Below are positions 28,634 to 37,495 of a stretch of DNA of 64,000 nt, in pieces (within the stretch, counting starts at the first letter, position 1; each line of letters begins with the position of its first letter). A program made the position numbers and the translations under genes. The notes below the pieces were generated by a model. That model worked only from the letters and a program-made list of their open reading frames with translations. It searched no databases and was not told the origin of the DNA. Source of the DNA: Actinopolymorpha sp. NPDC004070 (GTDB lineage Bacteria > Actinomycetota > Actinomycetes > Propionibacteriales > Actinopolymorphaceae); assembly GCF_040610475.1 (NCBI RefSeq), contig NZ_JBEXMJ010000006.1:186001-250000 (forward strand), given 5' to 3'.

Positions 28634-31516
28634 TCACACCTCCGGGTGGCCCAGCTCGACGTCGTGCGCGCCGACGTCCCCGCCGCCGAGCCGCACCGAG
28701 CTGGTCACCGCCGGGTAGCCGGTGGCCACGACGGTGTAGTCGCCGGCCGCGAGGTCGTCGAGAGCGTAGCCGCCGTCGTCGTCGGTGAAGACGCTGCGTA
28801 CGACGTCGCCGTTCGCGTCGATCAGGGTGACCCGCGCGTCGCGCAGCGGCCGGCCGTACCGGTCGCGGGCCATCCCCCGCAGGGCGGCCTTGGCGACGAG
28901 CTCGACGTCGCGCCGGGTCTCGCCGAGCTCGGCGACACTGACCGGCAGCGCCACCGGCTGGAATCCCTCGGCCCGCACCGCCAGCGTGTACGACGCGGCG
29001 CCCACGTCGTCGAACCGGAAGCCGCCGTCAGCACCCGCCACGCGGGAGGCGACCACTTCACCGCGTGCGTCGGTGAGCACCGCGACCGCCTCGGCGACCG
29101 GGAGCCCGTCCTCGGCCGAGCGCACCTCGCCGACGAGGCCGCTGACACCGGACAGTTCGACGTCGACGGTGACCGGGGTCTGGCCGACCGAGACCGTGGA
29201 GGCGCGCGGCTCGCTGGCCGGCGCCGACGCGATCAGGACGTACGTTCCGCCCGGGTCGGCCGGCAGCTGGTACCGGCCGTCGGAACCACTGGACGTACGC
29301 CCGACCTGGTGGCCGCCGAGGTTGATCAGCGTCAGGGCCGCGTTGGCGACGGGGGTTCCGTCCGAGCGCCGGACGACGCCCACCACCGCGGCGGACTGCC
29401 CGGCCGGCCGGTCGCCGCCGCCGAAGTCGCCGCCGGAACCGCCGTTGCCGTACCCGCCACCACCGAACCCGTTGTCACCGGTGCCGCCGTTGCCGCTGTC
29501 CCGGCCGTACCCGGCCTCGCTTCCCTCGGGCGAGCGGGCCAGGTGAGCGGGCGGGAAGGCGGGTCGTACGGACGAACCGGGTCGGCCGTTCTCGGGTCGG
29601 CCGTTCTCGGGCCGGCCGTTCTCGGGCCGGCCGTTCTCGGGTCGGCCGTTCTCCAGCCGGTGGGCGCCGTTGGCCTGCCACTGCCGGCTCGGACCGCCCA
29701 CTCCGACGAGGGCGTCCAGGTCCCGGTCGGACACGGTCTTGCCGCCCGCGCCGTCGGCGTCCATGCCGGCCCAGTCCGCGGCGTCGGCCGCGAGGCCGGC
29801 TCCCACGGCGGCCGGGTGGCCGTTGCCGTTGCGGATGCCGACCGGCTCCAGCCGCCCGTCCACCGAGACGGGGGTGGGCACCTGCTCGGACACCACCTGC
29901 GTACCCTGCGCGGCCTGCTCACCCTCGGCACCCTGTGCCCCCTGGGCGGCGAGCCGCTCGGCCTCCAGGGTCTGCTGGATGCCGCTCTTGGTGCCGAGCG
30001 GGATCTCCTTGATGCACAGGATTGCGATCAGCGCGATCACCGCGATCGGGGCCGCCACCATGAAGATGTCGGCGACACCCTGGCCGTACGCCTTCTCCAC
30101 GAGTTCGCGCACCGGCGGCGGCAGCTTCGACACCTCCGGCACCGCGTTGCCTCCTGGAGCCGACTTGATACCGAGCCGCGCCAGGCCCGAGGCGATGTCG
30201 GTGGTCACCTGGTGAGCGAGGACGGCACCGAGCGCGGCCACACCGATCGCACCGCCCATGCTCCGGAAGAACGCCACGCCCGCGCTGGCCGCGCCCATCT
30301 CCCTGATGGAGATGGTGTTCTGGACGGCGAGGACGAGGTTCTGCATCACCATTCCCACGCCCAGACCGAGGAGCAGCAGCGAGCCGCCGATCCGGGTGAA
30401 GCTGGTGTGGTAGTCGATCGTGCCCATCGCCACCGAACCGGCGATCAGGAGTACGCCACCGAGCACCATCCAGCGCTTCCACCGGCCGGTGCGGGTGATG
30501 ATCTGACCGATCACAGTGCCGGCGACGAGGCTGCCGACCGCCATCGGGATGCTGATCAGACCGGCGACCGTGGGCGACTTGCCCCGGGCGATCTGCATGT
30601 ACTGGCTGAGGAACACCGACGTACCGAACATCGTCACACCGACCGCGACGCTGGCGATGACCGCGAACACGAAGGTGCGGTTGCGGAAGAGCCACAACGG
30701 CAGGATGGGTTCCTTCGCCCGGTGCTCGGCCACGATGGCGAGGACGAGGACGACGATTGCGCCACCCACCATGAGCGCGGTGGTCGTGGAGGCCCAGTCG
30801 AACTGGTTGCCGGCCAGCGTGACCCAGATCAGCAGGGTCGCCACGCCGGCGCTGAGCAGGATCGCTCCCACGTAGTCGATGCTGACCTCGCGGCGGATCC
30901 GCGGCAGGTGCAGCGTCTTCTGCAGGACGGCGAGGGCGATCACGGCGAACGGCACACCCACGTAGAACGTCGAACGCCAGCCCAGCGGGGAGTCGGTGAG
31001 GACACCACCGAGAAGCGGTCCGGCCACGGTGCCCACAGCCATGGTCGCGCCGAGGTAACCCATGTAGCGGCCGCGGTCACGGGGGCTGATGATGTCGGCC
31101 AGGATGACCTGCGAGAGCGCGGTGAGGCCACCGGCGCCCAGGCCCTGCAGGACCCGCAGGCCGATCAGCTCGCCGACGTTCTGGGACAGGCCGGCCAGCG
31201 CGGAGCCGACGACGAACACGACCAGCGCGATCTGCACCAGAAGCTTGCGGCTGAACAGGTCCGCGAGCTTGCCCCAGATCGGCGTACTGATCGTCATCGC
31301 CAGCAGGGATGCGGTGACGACCCAGGTGAACGCGGACTGGCTGCCGCCGAGCTCGCTGACGATGCGCGGCAGCGCCGTGGAGACCACGGTCGAGGACAGG
31401 ATCGTGACGAGCATGCCGAGTAGGAGGCCGGACAACGCCTCCAGAACCTGCCGGTGCGTCATCCCCTCGGACGCGGGGGCTGCCGGAGCAGCTGCCGGAG
31501 CGGTCTGGGTCGTCAT
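28634..31516 (-). CDS. DHA2-type MFS efflux pump fused to three carboxypeptidase-regulatory-like domains
   Basis: A 960-residue fusion. Residues about 20-515 form a 14-helix DHA2 drug:proton antiporter (GRYMGYLGATMAVGTVAGPLLGG is the motif C region; IWGKLADLFSRK the loop motif). A low-complexity linker follows (about 515-715), with five NGRPE repeats and Gly-rich stretches. Three transthyretin-like domains of about 80 residues complete the protein (GVVRRSDGTPVANAALTL; GEVRSAEDGLPVAEAVAVL; GMARDRYGRPLRDARVTL). In a 14-helix pump both ends are cytoplasmic, so these domains should face inside. Start overlaps the MarR stop as ATGA; YceI follows. Plain DHA2 pumps are about 500 residues. Confidence 0.93.
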   Translation of the reverse strand: MTTQTAPAAAPAAPASEGMTHRQVLEALSGLLLGMLVTILSSTVVSTALPRIVSELGGSQSAFTWVVTASLLAMTISTPIWGKLADLFSRKLLVQIALVVFVVGSALAGLSQNVGELIGLRVLQGLGAGGLTALSQVILADIISPRDRGRYMGYLGATMAVGTVAGPLLGGVLTDSPLGWRSTFYVGVPFAVIALAVLQKTLHLPRIRREVSIDYVGAILLSAGVATLLIWVTLAGNQFDWASTTTALMVGGAIVVLVLAIVAEHRAKEPILPLWLFRNRTFVFAVIASVAVGVTMFGTSVFLSQYMQIARGKSPTVAGLISIPMAVGSLVAGTVIGQIITRTGRWKRWMVLGGVLLIAGSVAMGTIDYHTSFTRIGGSLLLLGLGVGMVMQNLVLAVQNTISIREMGAASAGVAFFRSMGGAIGVAALGAVLAHQVTTDIASGLARLGIKSAPGGNAVPEVSKLPPPVRELVEKAYGQGVADIFMVAAPIAVIALIAILCIKEIPLGTKSGIQQTLEAERLAAQGAQGAEGEQAAQGTQVVSEQVPTPVSVDGRLEPVGIRNGNGHPAAVGAGLAADAADWAGMDADGAGGKTVSDRDLDALVGVGGPSRQWQANGAHRLENGRPENGRPENGRPENGRPENGRPGSSVRPAFPPAHLARSPEGSEAGYGRDSGNGGTGDNGFGGGGYGNGGSGGDFGGGDRPAGQSAAVVGVVRRSDGTPVANAALTLINLGGHQVGRTSSGSDGRYQLPADPGGTYVLIASAPASEPRASTVSVGQTPVTVDVELSGVSGLVGEVRSAEDGLPVAEAVAVLTDARGEVVASRVAGADGGFRFDDVGAASYTLAVRAEGFQPVALPVSVAELGETRRDVELVAKAALRGMARDRYGRPLRDARVTLIDANGDVVRSVFTDDDGGYALDDLAAGDYTVVATGYPAVTSSVRLGGGDVGAHDVELGHPEV
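29581..29655. repeat. Tandem repeat, 5 x 15 bp, coding for NGRPE
   Basis: Five 15-bp units (GTCGGCCGTTCTCGG on the plus strand, with T/C variants) encode NGRPE five times in the linker of the MFS fusion. The in-frame unit length means copy-number change would alter linker length without breaking the gene. Confidence 0.9.
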
Positions 31517-32157
31517 GAGAGGGCTTCAACTCCTGTGCGGTGCTGCTGGTGGTTCGGGTGATCGGGCCCGACGCGGACCTCGGTGTCCGTGCCGGATGCC
31601 TGGTCGGTGGGTGCCCTGGACTCGTCCGGGCTTGCGGCCGTGGTCCGCGGGCCGACCGCCGGCGGCGTGTCGGGCGGAGGCGGCGTGTCGGGCGGAGGCG
31701 GCGTGTCGGGCGGAGGCTCGGGGCGGCTCAGGCCGAGGTCGGCCCGAAGCCGGCGCAGCTGCGAGGTCAGGATGGCGACGTCCTCGCCCTCCCACTCGTG
31801 CAGCGCGGACTCGAAGTGGTCGACCACGCCCGACCGGACGGACTCCAGCTGCCGCCGCCCGTCGTCGGTGACGAAGACCAGGTGCGCCCTGCCGTCGGCG
31901 GGGTCGGCCTTGCGTCCGACGTATCCGTGCGACTCCAGCTGGGCGAGCTGCCGGCTGGCGACCGACACGTCGACCATCAACGTCTCGGCGAGTTGGCTGA
32001 CCCTGGCGTCACCGGAGGATGCCAGCGTCGCGAGGACGCCGAGCGCGCCGAAGTGGCAGCGCGTGCTCGCCGCCAGCCGGGAGATGTCCTTGCGAATGAG
32101 TACCACGTCATGGATCGCTCGGATGAGCTCCTCGAGCTGGGTGCGGGTCACATCCAT
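31513..32157 (-). CDS. MarR family regulator of the MFS/YceI operon
   Basis: A 214-residue MarR protein. The winged helix includes SQLAETLMVDVSVASRQLAQLESHGYVGRKADPADGRAHL (in parts, about 52-95), with dimer helices around it. The C-terminus carries a Pro-rich tail with three PPPDTP repeats and a hydrophilic end, longer than usual. The ATG at 32157 has GGGGGTG 4 nt upstream. It starts an operon with the pump and YceI gene (ATGA overlap). Its promoter contains two related palindromes, consistent with autorepression relieved by a substrate of the pump. Confidence 0.92.
   Translation of the reverse strand: MDVTRTQLEELIRAIHDVVLIRKDISRLAASTRCHFGALGVLATLASSGDARVSQLAETLMVDVSVASRQLAQLESHGYVGRKADPADGRAHLVFVTDDGRRQLESVRSGVVDHFESALHEWEGEDVAILTSQLRRLRADLGLSRPEPPPDTPPPPDTPPPPDTPPAVGPRTTAASPDESRAPTDQASGTDTEVRVGPDHPNHQQHRTGVEALS
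31661..31714. repeat. Tandem repeat, 3 x 18 bp in MarR tail
   Basis: Three exact copies of GGCGGCGTGTCGGGCGGA encode the PPPDTP repeats in the C-terminal tail of the MarR regulator. They keep the reading frame. Confidence 0.9.
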
Positions 32158-32170
32158 GTTCACCCCCATC

Positions 32171-32213
32171 GTTGCCCCGGGCAACTATATGCCTATTAGC
32201 TGCCCTAAGCAAC
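32171..32213 (-). promoter_or_regulatory. Promoter and paired operators of the MarR-MFS-YceI operon
   Basis: On the minus strand TTGCTT (32212-32207), a 17-bp spacer and TATAGT (32189-32184) form a good sigma-70 type promoter; transcription would start near 32177, 20 nt before the MarR ATG. Two 15-bp palindromes overlap it: GTTGCCCCGGGCAAC at 32171-32185 (perfect 7-bp arms around the start site and -10) and the related GCTGCCCTAAGCAAC at 32199-32213 over the -35. Both suit MarR dimers, so self-repression is strongly suggested. Confidence 0.75.
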
Positions 32214-32292
32214 CATCTTGGGGTAACTGTTGTTCCGGTCGCCCGAACCGTCGGCTTCCGGTCCGCGCGCCGGAGTCGTAGGGTCCTTACAC

Positions 32293-32766
32293 GTGACGAC
32301 CGACCAGGCCGCGCCTCACGAGCCGGTGGACCCCTCGGGCCTCCCCCGCGCCGCCTTCGCCTTCCCCGGACCGCTGCGCGACCGGCTGGTCGCGGCGATC
32401 CTTGCCGGCACGAAGACCACGACCACCAGCCTGCTCGTGGAGTACGAGCGCGCACGCGAGCCGCTGCCGGCGATCGGTGACCGGTCGGTGGTGATCGACT
32501 CCGCGGACCGCCCGGTGGCGGTGATCGAGACGACCGACGTCCAGGTGGTACCACTGGAGGACGTGGACGAGGACCACGCCGCCGACGAGGGCGAGGGTCA
32601 CACCACCGTCGAGGCCTGGCGGGCCGACCACGAGGACTTCTGGCACAGCGAGCAGGCCCGCGAGGCGTTCGGTGACCCCGACTTCACCGTGAGCGACTCC
32701 ACTCCGGTGGTGCTCGAACGGTTCCATGTCGCCGCCGACCTGCGGTCCAGCGACCCGACCGGATGA
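32293..32766 (+). CDS. ASCH domain protein
   Basis: A 157-residue ASCH-domain protein (PUA-like fold). The family motif is GTKTTTTSLLVEYE near residue 40, and LERFHVAADL closes the domain. ASCH proteins bind RNA or modified nucleosides; some hydrolyse N4-acetylcytidine. No enzyme residues can be assigned with certainty. The GTG at 32293 is used because no better start is present. It is divergent from the MarR operon (135-bp gap) and convergent with the second MarR gene. Confidence 0.78.
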   Translation: MTTDQAAPHEPVDPSGLPRAAFAFPGPLRDRLVAAILAGTKTTTTSLLVEYERAREPLPAIGDRSVVIDSADRPVAVIETTDVQVVPLEDVDEDHAADEGEGHTTVEAWRADHEDFWHSEQAREAFGDPDFTVSDSTPVVLERFHVAADLRSSDPTG

Positions 32767-32835
32767 CGCCTGCCGGCTGACCGGCCCCGGGTGGAGGCGT
32801 CCCGTCAACGCGGCGTTGCTCACTGTCAACCGCGC

Positions 32836-32870
32836 CTTACTCAGCGCAAGGCGTGCTTGCGCGGAGTAAG
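32836..32870. terminator. Bidirectional terminator hairpin
   Basis: Arms CTTACTCAGCGCAAG (32836-32850) and CTTGCGCGGAGTAAG (32856-32870) pair over 15 bp with one mismatch and loop GCGTG. It lies between convergent genes, 3 bp from the MarR stop, and a smaller CAACGC/GCGTTG hairpin precedes it. There is no T-run, as is common in GC-rich actinobacteria. Confidence 0.75.
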
Positions 32871-32872
32871 AC

Positions 32873-33307
32873 CTAGACCTGTTGGTCGTTGAACCGGTGC
32901 AACAGCCGGCCGAGTGTCTCCAGATCCTCGCGTGGCCAGGAGTCCAGGGACGCGCGCAACCGCGCCCTGCGGGCCTCCTGGGCCTCGACCAGCCGCGCCG
33001 ACCCTTCGTCGGTGAGCCGTAACGTCACTGCCCGGCGGTCGCCGGGATCCTCGACGCGTTCGACGAAGCCGAGGCGTTCCAGCAACCCGACCTGGCGGCT
33101 GATGGTCGGCTTGCCCACGCCGAAGAACGCGGCGATGTCGGTCGTCCGGGCGCCACCGGTCTGCTGGAGGTTGAACAGGATGCCGTACGCCGCGGCACCG
33201 AGGTCGGGATGCAGCTCACGGGCGATGGTGCCCGAGGTCGACCGGGCGCGGCGCAACAACACCGCGAGCTCGCGTTCGACCGCCTCGACCGGATCGTCGG
33301 TCCCCAC
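32873..33307 (-). CDS. MarR family regulator
   Basis: A 144-residue MarR protein of normal size. The helix-turn-helix is TTDIAAFFGVGKPTISRQVGLLERLGFVERVEDPGDRRAV (in parts). GTG 33307 is preferred because GGGAGG lies 6 nt upstream; a longer reading from 33370 adds a basic, non-family extension. No obvious target gene adjoins it: the upstream neighbour on the same strand is the small zinc-site protein. Ligand unknown. Confidence 0.88.
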   Translation of the reverse strand: MGTDDPVEAVERELAVLLRRARSTSGTIARELHPDLGAAAYGILFNLQQTGGARTTDIAAFFGVGKPTISRQVGLLERLGFVERVEDPGDRRAVTLRLTDEGSARLVEAQEARRARLRASLDSWPREDLETLGRLLHRFNDQQV

Positions 33308-33403
33308 CCATGACCTCCCGGACGCACGCGACGACACGCCCACGCGGCCGCGGGACGTGCTGGCGACCACCGTAACGGGCGGAGGTGAGACGTTCGGAAA
33401 CGC

Positions 33404-33610
33404 TCAGTGGAAGTGCTGGGGGCAGTAGAACGAGTCGGAGGCGTGATCCCAGACCCAGCCCTTGTGGTCGGTGAGGTACATCCGCACCTGGCGGGGAGAC
33501 CCGACCCACAGCCCGTGGTCGTCCGGCCGGAACACCATGCTGGTCTGGCACTCGTCGCAGGTCACCATGGTGTGGTAGCCGGCTTGTTCGTCGCCGCGAA
33601 TTCGAATCAT
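33404..33610 (-). CDS. Small zinc-site hypothetical protein
   Basis: A 68-residue protein with TCDEC (Cys18, Cys21) near the start and YCPQHFH (Cys63, His66, His68) at the end, a pattern that could bind one zinc. The middle is rich in aromatic and basic residues (GLWVGSPRQVRMYLTDHKGWVWDH, in parts). Composition and codon bias match real genes. Function is unknown; it resembles small zinc-ribbon proteins. Confidence 0.65.
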   Translation of the reverse strand: MIRIRGDEQAGYHTMVTCDECQTSMVFRPDDHGLWVGSPRQVRMYLTDHKGWVWDHASDSFYCPQHFH

Positions 33611-33722
33611 CGCCGGACGATACTACTCATACCCTGCCGAATCGGAACACCCGCCACCGCTTCGGTCTGTCCGAGCTACTTTCTCGCAGGCCACCGTCCG
33701 GGCTACCCCGCCCGTCACGCGG

Positions 33723-35531
33723 TCAGCGGTAGCGCTCTGCCTGCATCTCGAACATCGCGGCGTACCTCCCACCGAGTGACAGCAGCTCGGCGTGGCTGCC
33801 GGCCTCCACCACGACGCCGTTCTCGAGGACGAGGATCTGGTCTGCCATCCGGACCGTGGAGAAGCGGTGACTGACGAGCACGCCGGTCCGCCCGGCCAGC
33901 AGCGTACGGAAGGTGTCGAACAACCGGCGCTCGGCGTCCACGTCGAGTGCGGCGGTCGGCTCGTCCAGCACCACCAGGGCCGCGTCCCGCAGCAGACCAC
34001 GTGCGGTCGCGAGCTTCTGCCACTGCCCGCCGGACAGGTCGACCCCGCCGTCGAAAGTCCGGACGAGCGGGGTGTCGTAGCCGTCGGGCAGGGACGAGAC
34101 CACCGCGTCGGCTCCGGCCGCCCGCGCCGCGCGGCGTACCTCGTCGGACGTGACCGCCCTGTCCCCGGCTCCGACCGCGATGTTCTCACCGGCGGTGAGC
34201 GCGAACCGGGCGAAGTCCTGGAAGACCCCACCGGTCGCGGCGCGCAGGGAGGTGAGGTCGTACGCGGACAGCGGGTGCCCATCGAGCAGGACCTGCCCGT
34301 CGGTCGGGTCGTACATCCGGGTGAGCAGTTTCACCAGCGTGCTCTTGCCCGCGCCGTTGTCGCCCACCACCGCGGTCACCGTTCCGGCGGGCAGGACGGC
34401 ATTGACACCGCGCAGGACGGGCTTGCTCCCGGCCGGCGCGTTCGGATACTCGAACGTGACGTCGGTGAACTCCACGCGCTGCCGGTGCCGGGACGGGGCG
34501 GGCAGTCCGGCGCCGGCCGGCGGGAGCTCGATGCCCGGCGCCGCGTCGTCGGTGAACGCGAACAGCTGTCGCAGGTAGAGCCCCAGCTCGAACACCATGC
34601 CGAGCGTCATGGAAAGGCCGAACAGTCCCGCCTCCAGCGCCACCACGGCGTTGACGTACAGCGCGACGTCGCCGACGGCGAGCCGGCCGGCACCGGCCTG
34701 GTGCGCGACATACCAGAACCCGCCGCCCAGCGCGCACGCGTGCAACAGCCCGAACCCGGCGGAGCCGAGGAGGTGGCGCAGTCGCAGCCGGCGCACCTCG
34801 GAGTACGCCGACGCGAACAGCCGCTGGTAACGGTGCAGAAACCACCCGCCGAGCCCGAACACCCGGACCTCCTTGGCCCCCTCGGCGGACGTGGTGAGAC
34901 GAACGCAGTAGTCCATCTCCCGCGCCGCGCGGGACTGGTCGGCCATGGTCTGGAACTGCTGCCGATGCATGCGCCGGTACGCCACCAGGTGGGGTACGAC
35001 GGTCACCGCCAGCGCCGCGGCGACCCACGGCGACAGGCCGGCGACGAGCAGGAGCAGCCCGAGCACCGTCATTCCCTGACCCGCGGCGCTCTGGGTGAGG
35101 ACCGCGAACCGCGAGACCCAGCTCGCCGAGGAGGTGGCCCGCCGGGCTTCGTCGTGGAAGGCCGGTCGTTCGATCCTGGTGAGGTCGACCAGCCGGGCGC
35201 CCGCGGCCAGGACGTGCCGGTCCACCGCGCCGAGCGCGTGGGCGTCCAGGGAGGAGTCGAGGGACTGGCGCACGGGCGTGAGCAGCGCGGGCAGCACCAG
35301 CGTCAGGACGTAGCCGACGGCGAGCAGGGCGATCGCGGCGGGCCGTCCGCCGCTCCGGTCGTCACCGCCCAGCCGGTCGACGAGCCCGCCGAGCAGCCAG
35401 GGCTGCAGGACGGGCAGCAGGCTGGTGGTGGCCAGCAGTGCGAGCGTGGCCACGGCCAGCGCCGGGCGGCGTGCGTAGGCCAGACGAGCGCCGCGCGCGT
35501 ACAGCACGGCGGTGGACCGAGCGTGGTTCAT
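33723..35531 (-). CDS. ABC exporter, transmembrane-ATPase half (subunit 2 of pair)
   Basis: A 602-residue half-exporter: six membrane helices (about 1-310) fused to an ATPase. Walker A VVGDNGAGKSTLVK, signature DLSGGQWQK, Walker B ALVVLDEPTAALD and H-loop VSHRFSTV are all canonical. The ATG at 35531 overlaps the stop of the upstream half-exporter as TGATG; CGGAGG is 3 nt upstream. Longer readings from 35543 or 35552 are possible. The two halves probably form a heterodimeric exporter; the substrate (lipid, peptide or drug) is unknown, and no precursor peptide gene is near. Confidence 0.92.
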   Translation of the reverse strand: MNHARSTAVLYARGARLAYARRPALAVATLALLATTSLLPVLQPWLLGGLVDRLGGDDRSGGRPAAIALLAVGYVLTLVLPALLTPVRQSLDSSLDAHALGAVDRHVLAAGARLVDLTRIERPAFHDEARRATSSASWVSRFAVLTQSAAGQGMTVLGLLLLVAGLSPWVAAALAVTVVPHLVAYRRMHRQQFQTMADQSRAAREMDYCVRLTTSAEGAKEVRVFGLGGWFLHRYQRLFASAYSEVRRLRLRHLLGSAGFGLLHACALGGGFWYVAHQAGAGRLAVGDVALYVNAVVALEAGLFGLSMTLGMVFELGLYLRQLFAFTDDAAPGIELPPAGAGLPAPSRHRQRVEFTDVTFEYPNAPAGSKPVLRGVNAVLPAGTVTAVVGDNGAGKSTLVKLLTRMYDPTDGQVLLDGHPLSAYDLTSLRAATGGVFQDFARFALTAGENIAVGAGDRAVTSDEVRRAARAAGADAVVSSLPDGYDTPLVRTFDGGVDLSGGQWQKLATARGLLRDAALVVLDEPTAALDVDAERRLFDTFRTLLAGRTGVLVSHRFSTVRMADQILVLENGVVVEAGSHAELLSLGGRYAAMFEMQAERYR

Positions 35532-37495
35532 CAGCCTCCGCACGGGCCCCACCTTCCTTCCCCAGTGGGGATCTCGAGGTCGTCGACGTCGTCGAGGTCG
35601 TCGAGGTCGTCGAGGTCGTCGAGATACTGCGCTGCCTGGGTGCGGTACATCCGGGCGTACTCCCCTCCCGCCGCCATCAGCTCCTCGTGCGTTCCGTCCT
35701 CGATCACGCGTCCCGCCGCAAGCACCACGATCCGGTCGGCCATCCGTACGGTGGAGAACCGGTGGCTCACCAGCACGGAGGTTCGCCCTTTCGTCAGCTG
35801 TGCGAAGCGCTGGAAGATGTCGTACTCGGTCCGGGTGTCCAGGGACGCGGTCGGCTCGTCCAGCACGAGCACCTGGCAGTCACGGGCGAACGCACGCGCC
35901 AGGGCGAGCTTCTGCCACTCCCCTCCGGACAGTTCGCGGCCGCCGAAGCGCACGCCCACCACGGTGTCGAGTCCGTCCGGCAGGCGGTCCAGCAGGTCGG
36001 CGGCGCCCGCGCGTTCGGCGGCGGCCAGCAACCGGGCGCGGTCCTCGCGCCGGTCGAGGGCACCGAGGGCGCCGAGGGCGCCGAGGTCGCCGAAGCCGAT
36101 GTTGTCCGCGGCGGTGAACTCGTACCGCACGAAGTCCTGGAACAGCACACCCAGTTCGCGGCGCAGGTCGGTCAGGTCGTAGTCGCGCAGGTCGCGGCCG
36201 TCCAGCAGGATGCGCCCGGCGGTCGGGTCGTACATCCGCAACAACAGCTTGACGATGGTCGTCTTGCCCGAACCGTTCGGCCCGACCAGTGCGCAGCTCT
36301 CCCCCGGCCGCAGGTGCAGGGAGAGCCCGGCCAGCACCGGTTCGTCCCTGCCCCGATAGCTGAAATGCACGTCCTCGAAGACGATTCCGGTCCGGATCGG
36401 CCGTGGCGCCGGCAACGGATCGAGTGGCTCCGGCAGGTCGGGCGGCGCGTTCAGCACCCGGTCCAGGCTGGGCAGGAACGCGAACACCATCGGCAGGAAG
36501 CCGATATAGAAGCCCAGCGAGGTGGCCGTGGACAGCACGGCGGCCGACGTACCGCCGTAGAGCACCAGGTCGCCGACGCTCCCCCGTCCGGTCGCCACCT
36601 GCCAGGTGGCGTAGCCGAACACCGCGCCGACGGCAGCCGCGGCGAGCCCGCCGCTCAGGCACACCGGCAGAGTGAGCCGCCACCGCAACCGGTCGAGCTC
36701 GCCGACCGAGCCGGCGAACGCCTCGTCGTAGCGGCGCCGGAAGAACCCGCCCAGTCCGAACAACCGGACGTCACCGGCCACGTCCGTGCTCACCACGACA
36801 TCCCTGCTGTAGGTGAGCGTCCGGGCCTGCGGCGTCAGCGCGTAGAGCCTGCTGCCCGTGGTCATCTGGAACTCGAACTGCCGCGCCAGCAGGGGAACAC
36901 ACGCCGCGACCAGCACAACCGGCACGAGGGGATGCAGCCGGACCAGTGGCACGCACAACGCCACCAGGGAGGCGACCGTCATCACCGCACGGGTGCCGTA
37001 GGCCATCACCTCCAGACCGGACCGGGCCGCCTGGCTGCTCACGCGTTCCAGGTCGTCGGCGAAGCCCGGATCCTCGAACCTCGCCAGACCCTGCCAGCGG
37101 TTGGCAGCCCGGACGAGCTCACCGGTGACGTGACCGACCAGCCGATCACCGACCAGGCTCTGGCACGTACGCGAGAAGGGTTCGAGCAGCGTGCCGAGTG
37201 CCAGCGCCGCCGCCATCGCGGCGATCCAGCCCACCAGGGGCACCGCACTCTCGGACCCGCCGAGGTGCGCCGCCGGGGTGGCCCGCGCGACGGCGTTGAC
37301 GACCTCACGGGCAAGCAGGAGTTGCGCCGGCGTCGCCGCGGCCTGACCACACAACAGCACCACCGTGCCGAGGAGCGCCTTCGGACTCGCCCGCCAGGCC
37401 AGCGCGACCGCCAGCCGGCCGAGCCGCAGATTCTCGGCGAGTCGTCCGCGGAAGCCGTCGTTCCCCGCGTCCTCTGACGAACGGTCAGCGTCCAT
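35531..37495 (-). CDS. ABC exporter, transmembrane-ATPase half (subunit 1 of pair)
   Basis: A 654-residue half-exporter with six membrane helices and a C-terminal ATPase. Walker A ALVGPNGSGKTTIVK, signature ELSGGEWQK, Walker B VLVLDEPTASLD and the H-loop VSHRFSTV are intact. The C-terminus ends in an acidic repeat DDLDDLDDLDDVDDL encoded by a 9-bp tandem array. ATG 37495 has AGGGGG 4 nt upstream; the longer reading from 37627 crosses the direct repeat and is unlikely. It is translated with the second half-exporter downstream. Confidence 0.92.
   Translation of the reverse strand: MDADRSSEDAGNDGFRGRLAENLRLGRLAVALAWRASPKALLGTVVLLCGQAAATPAQLLLAREVVNAVARATPAAHLGGSESAVPLVGWIAAMAAALALGTLLEPFSRTCQSLVGDRLVGHVTGELVRAANRWQGLARFEDPGFADDLERVSSQAARSGLEVMAYGTRAVMTVASLVALCVPLVRLHPLVPVVLVAACVPLLARQFEFQMTTGSRLYALTPQARTLTYSRDVVVSTDVAGDVRLFGLGGFFRRRYDEAFAGSVGELDRLRWRLTLPVCLSGGLAAAAVGAVFGYATWQVATGRGSVGDLVLYGGTSAAVLSTATSLGFYIGFLPMVFAFLPSLDRVLNAPPDLPEPLDPLPAPRPIRTGIVFEDVHFSYRGRDEPVLAGLSLHLRPGESCALVGPNGSGKTTIVKLLLRMYDPTAGRILLDGRDLRDYDLTDLRRELGVLFQDFVRYEFTAADNIGFGDLGALGALGALDRREDRARLLAAAERAGAADLLDRLPDGLDTVVGVRFGGRELSGGEWQKLALARAFARDCQVLVLDEPTASLDTRTEYDIFQRFAQLTKGRTSVLVSHRFSTVRMADRIVVLAAGRVIEDGTHEELMAAGGEYARMYRTQAAQYLDDLDDLDDLDDVDDLEIPTGEGRWGPCGG
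35576..35620. repeat. Tandem repeat, 5 x 9 bp (acidic tail)
   Basis: Five units of GAGGTCGTC (one GACGTCGTC) encode the DDL repeats at the C-terminus of the first half-exporter. The array is in frame, so unit gain or loss changes only tail length. Confidence 0.85.

Noticed and set aside
28619..31423. Very long open frame (934 codons) on the plus strand
   Set aside because: It lies antisense to the MFS fusion and is rich in His, Arg, Gly and Asp with no domain; a GC-bias shadow.
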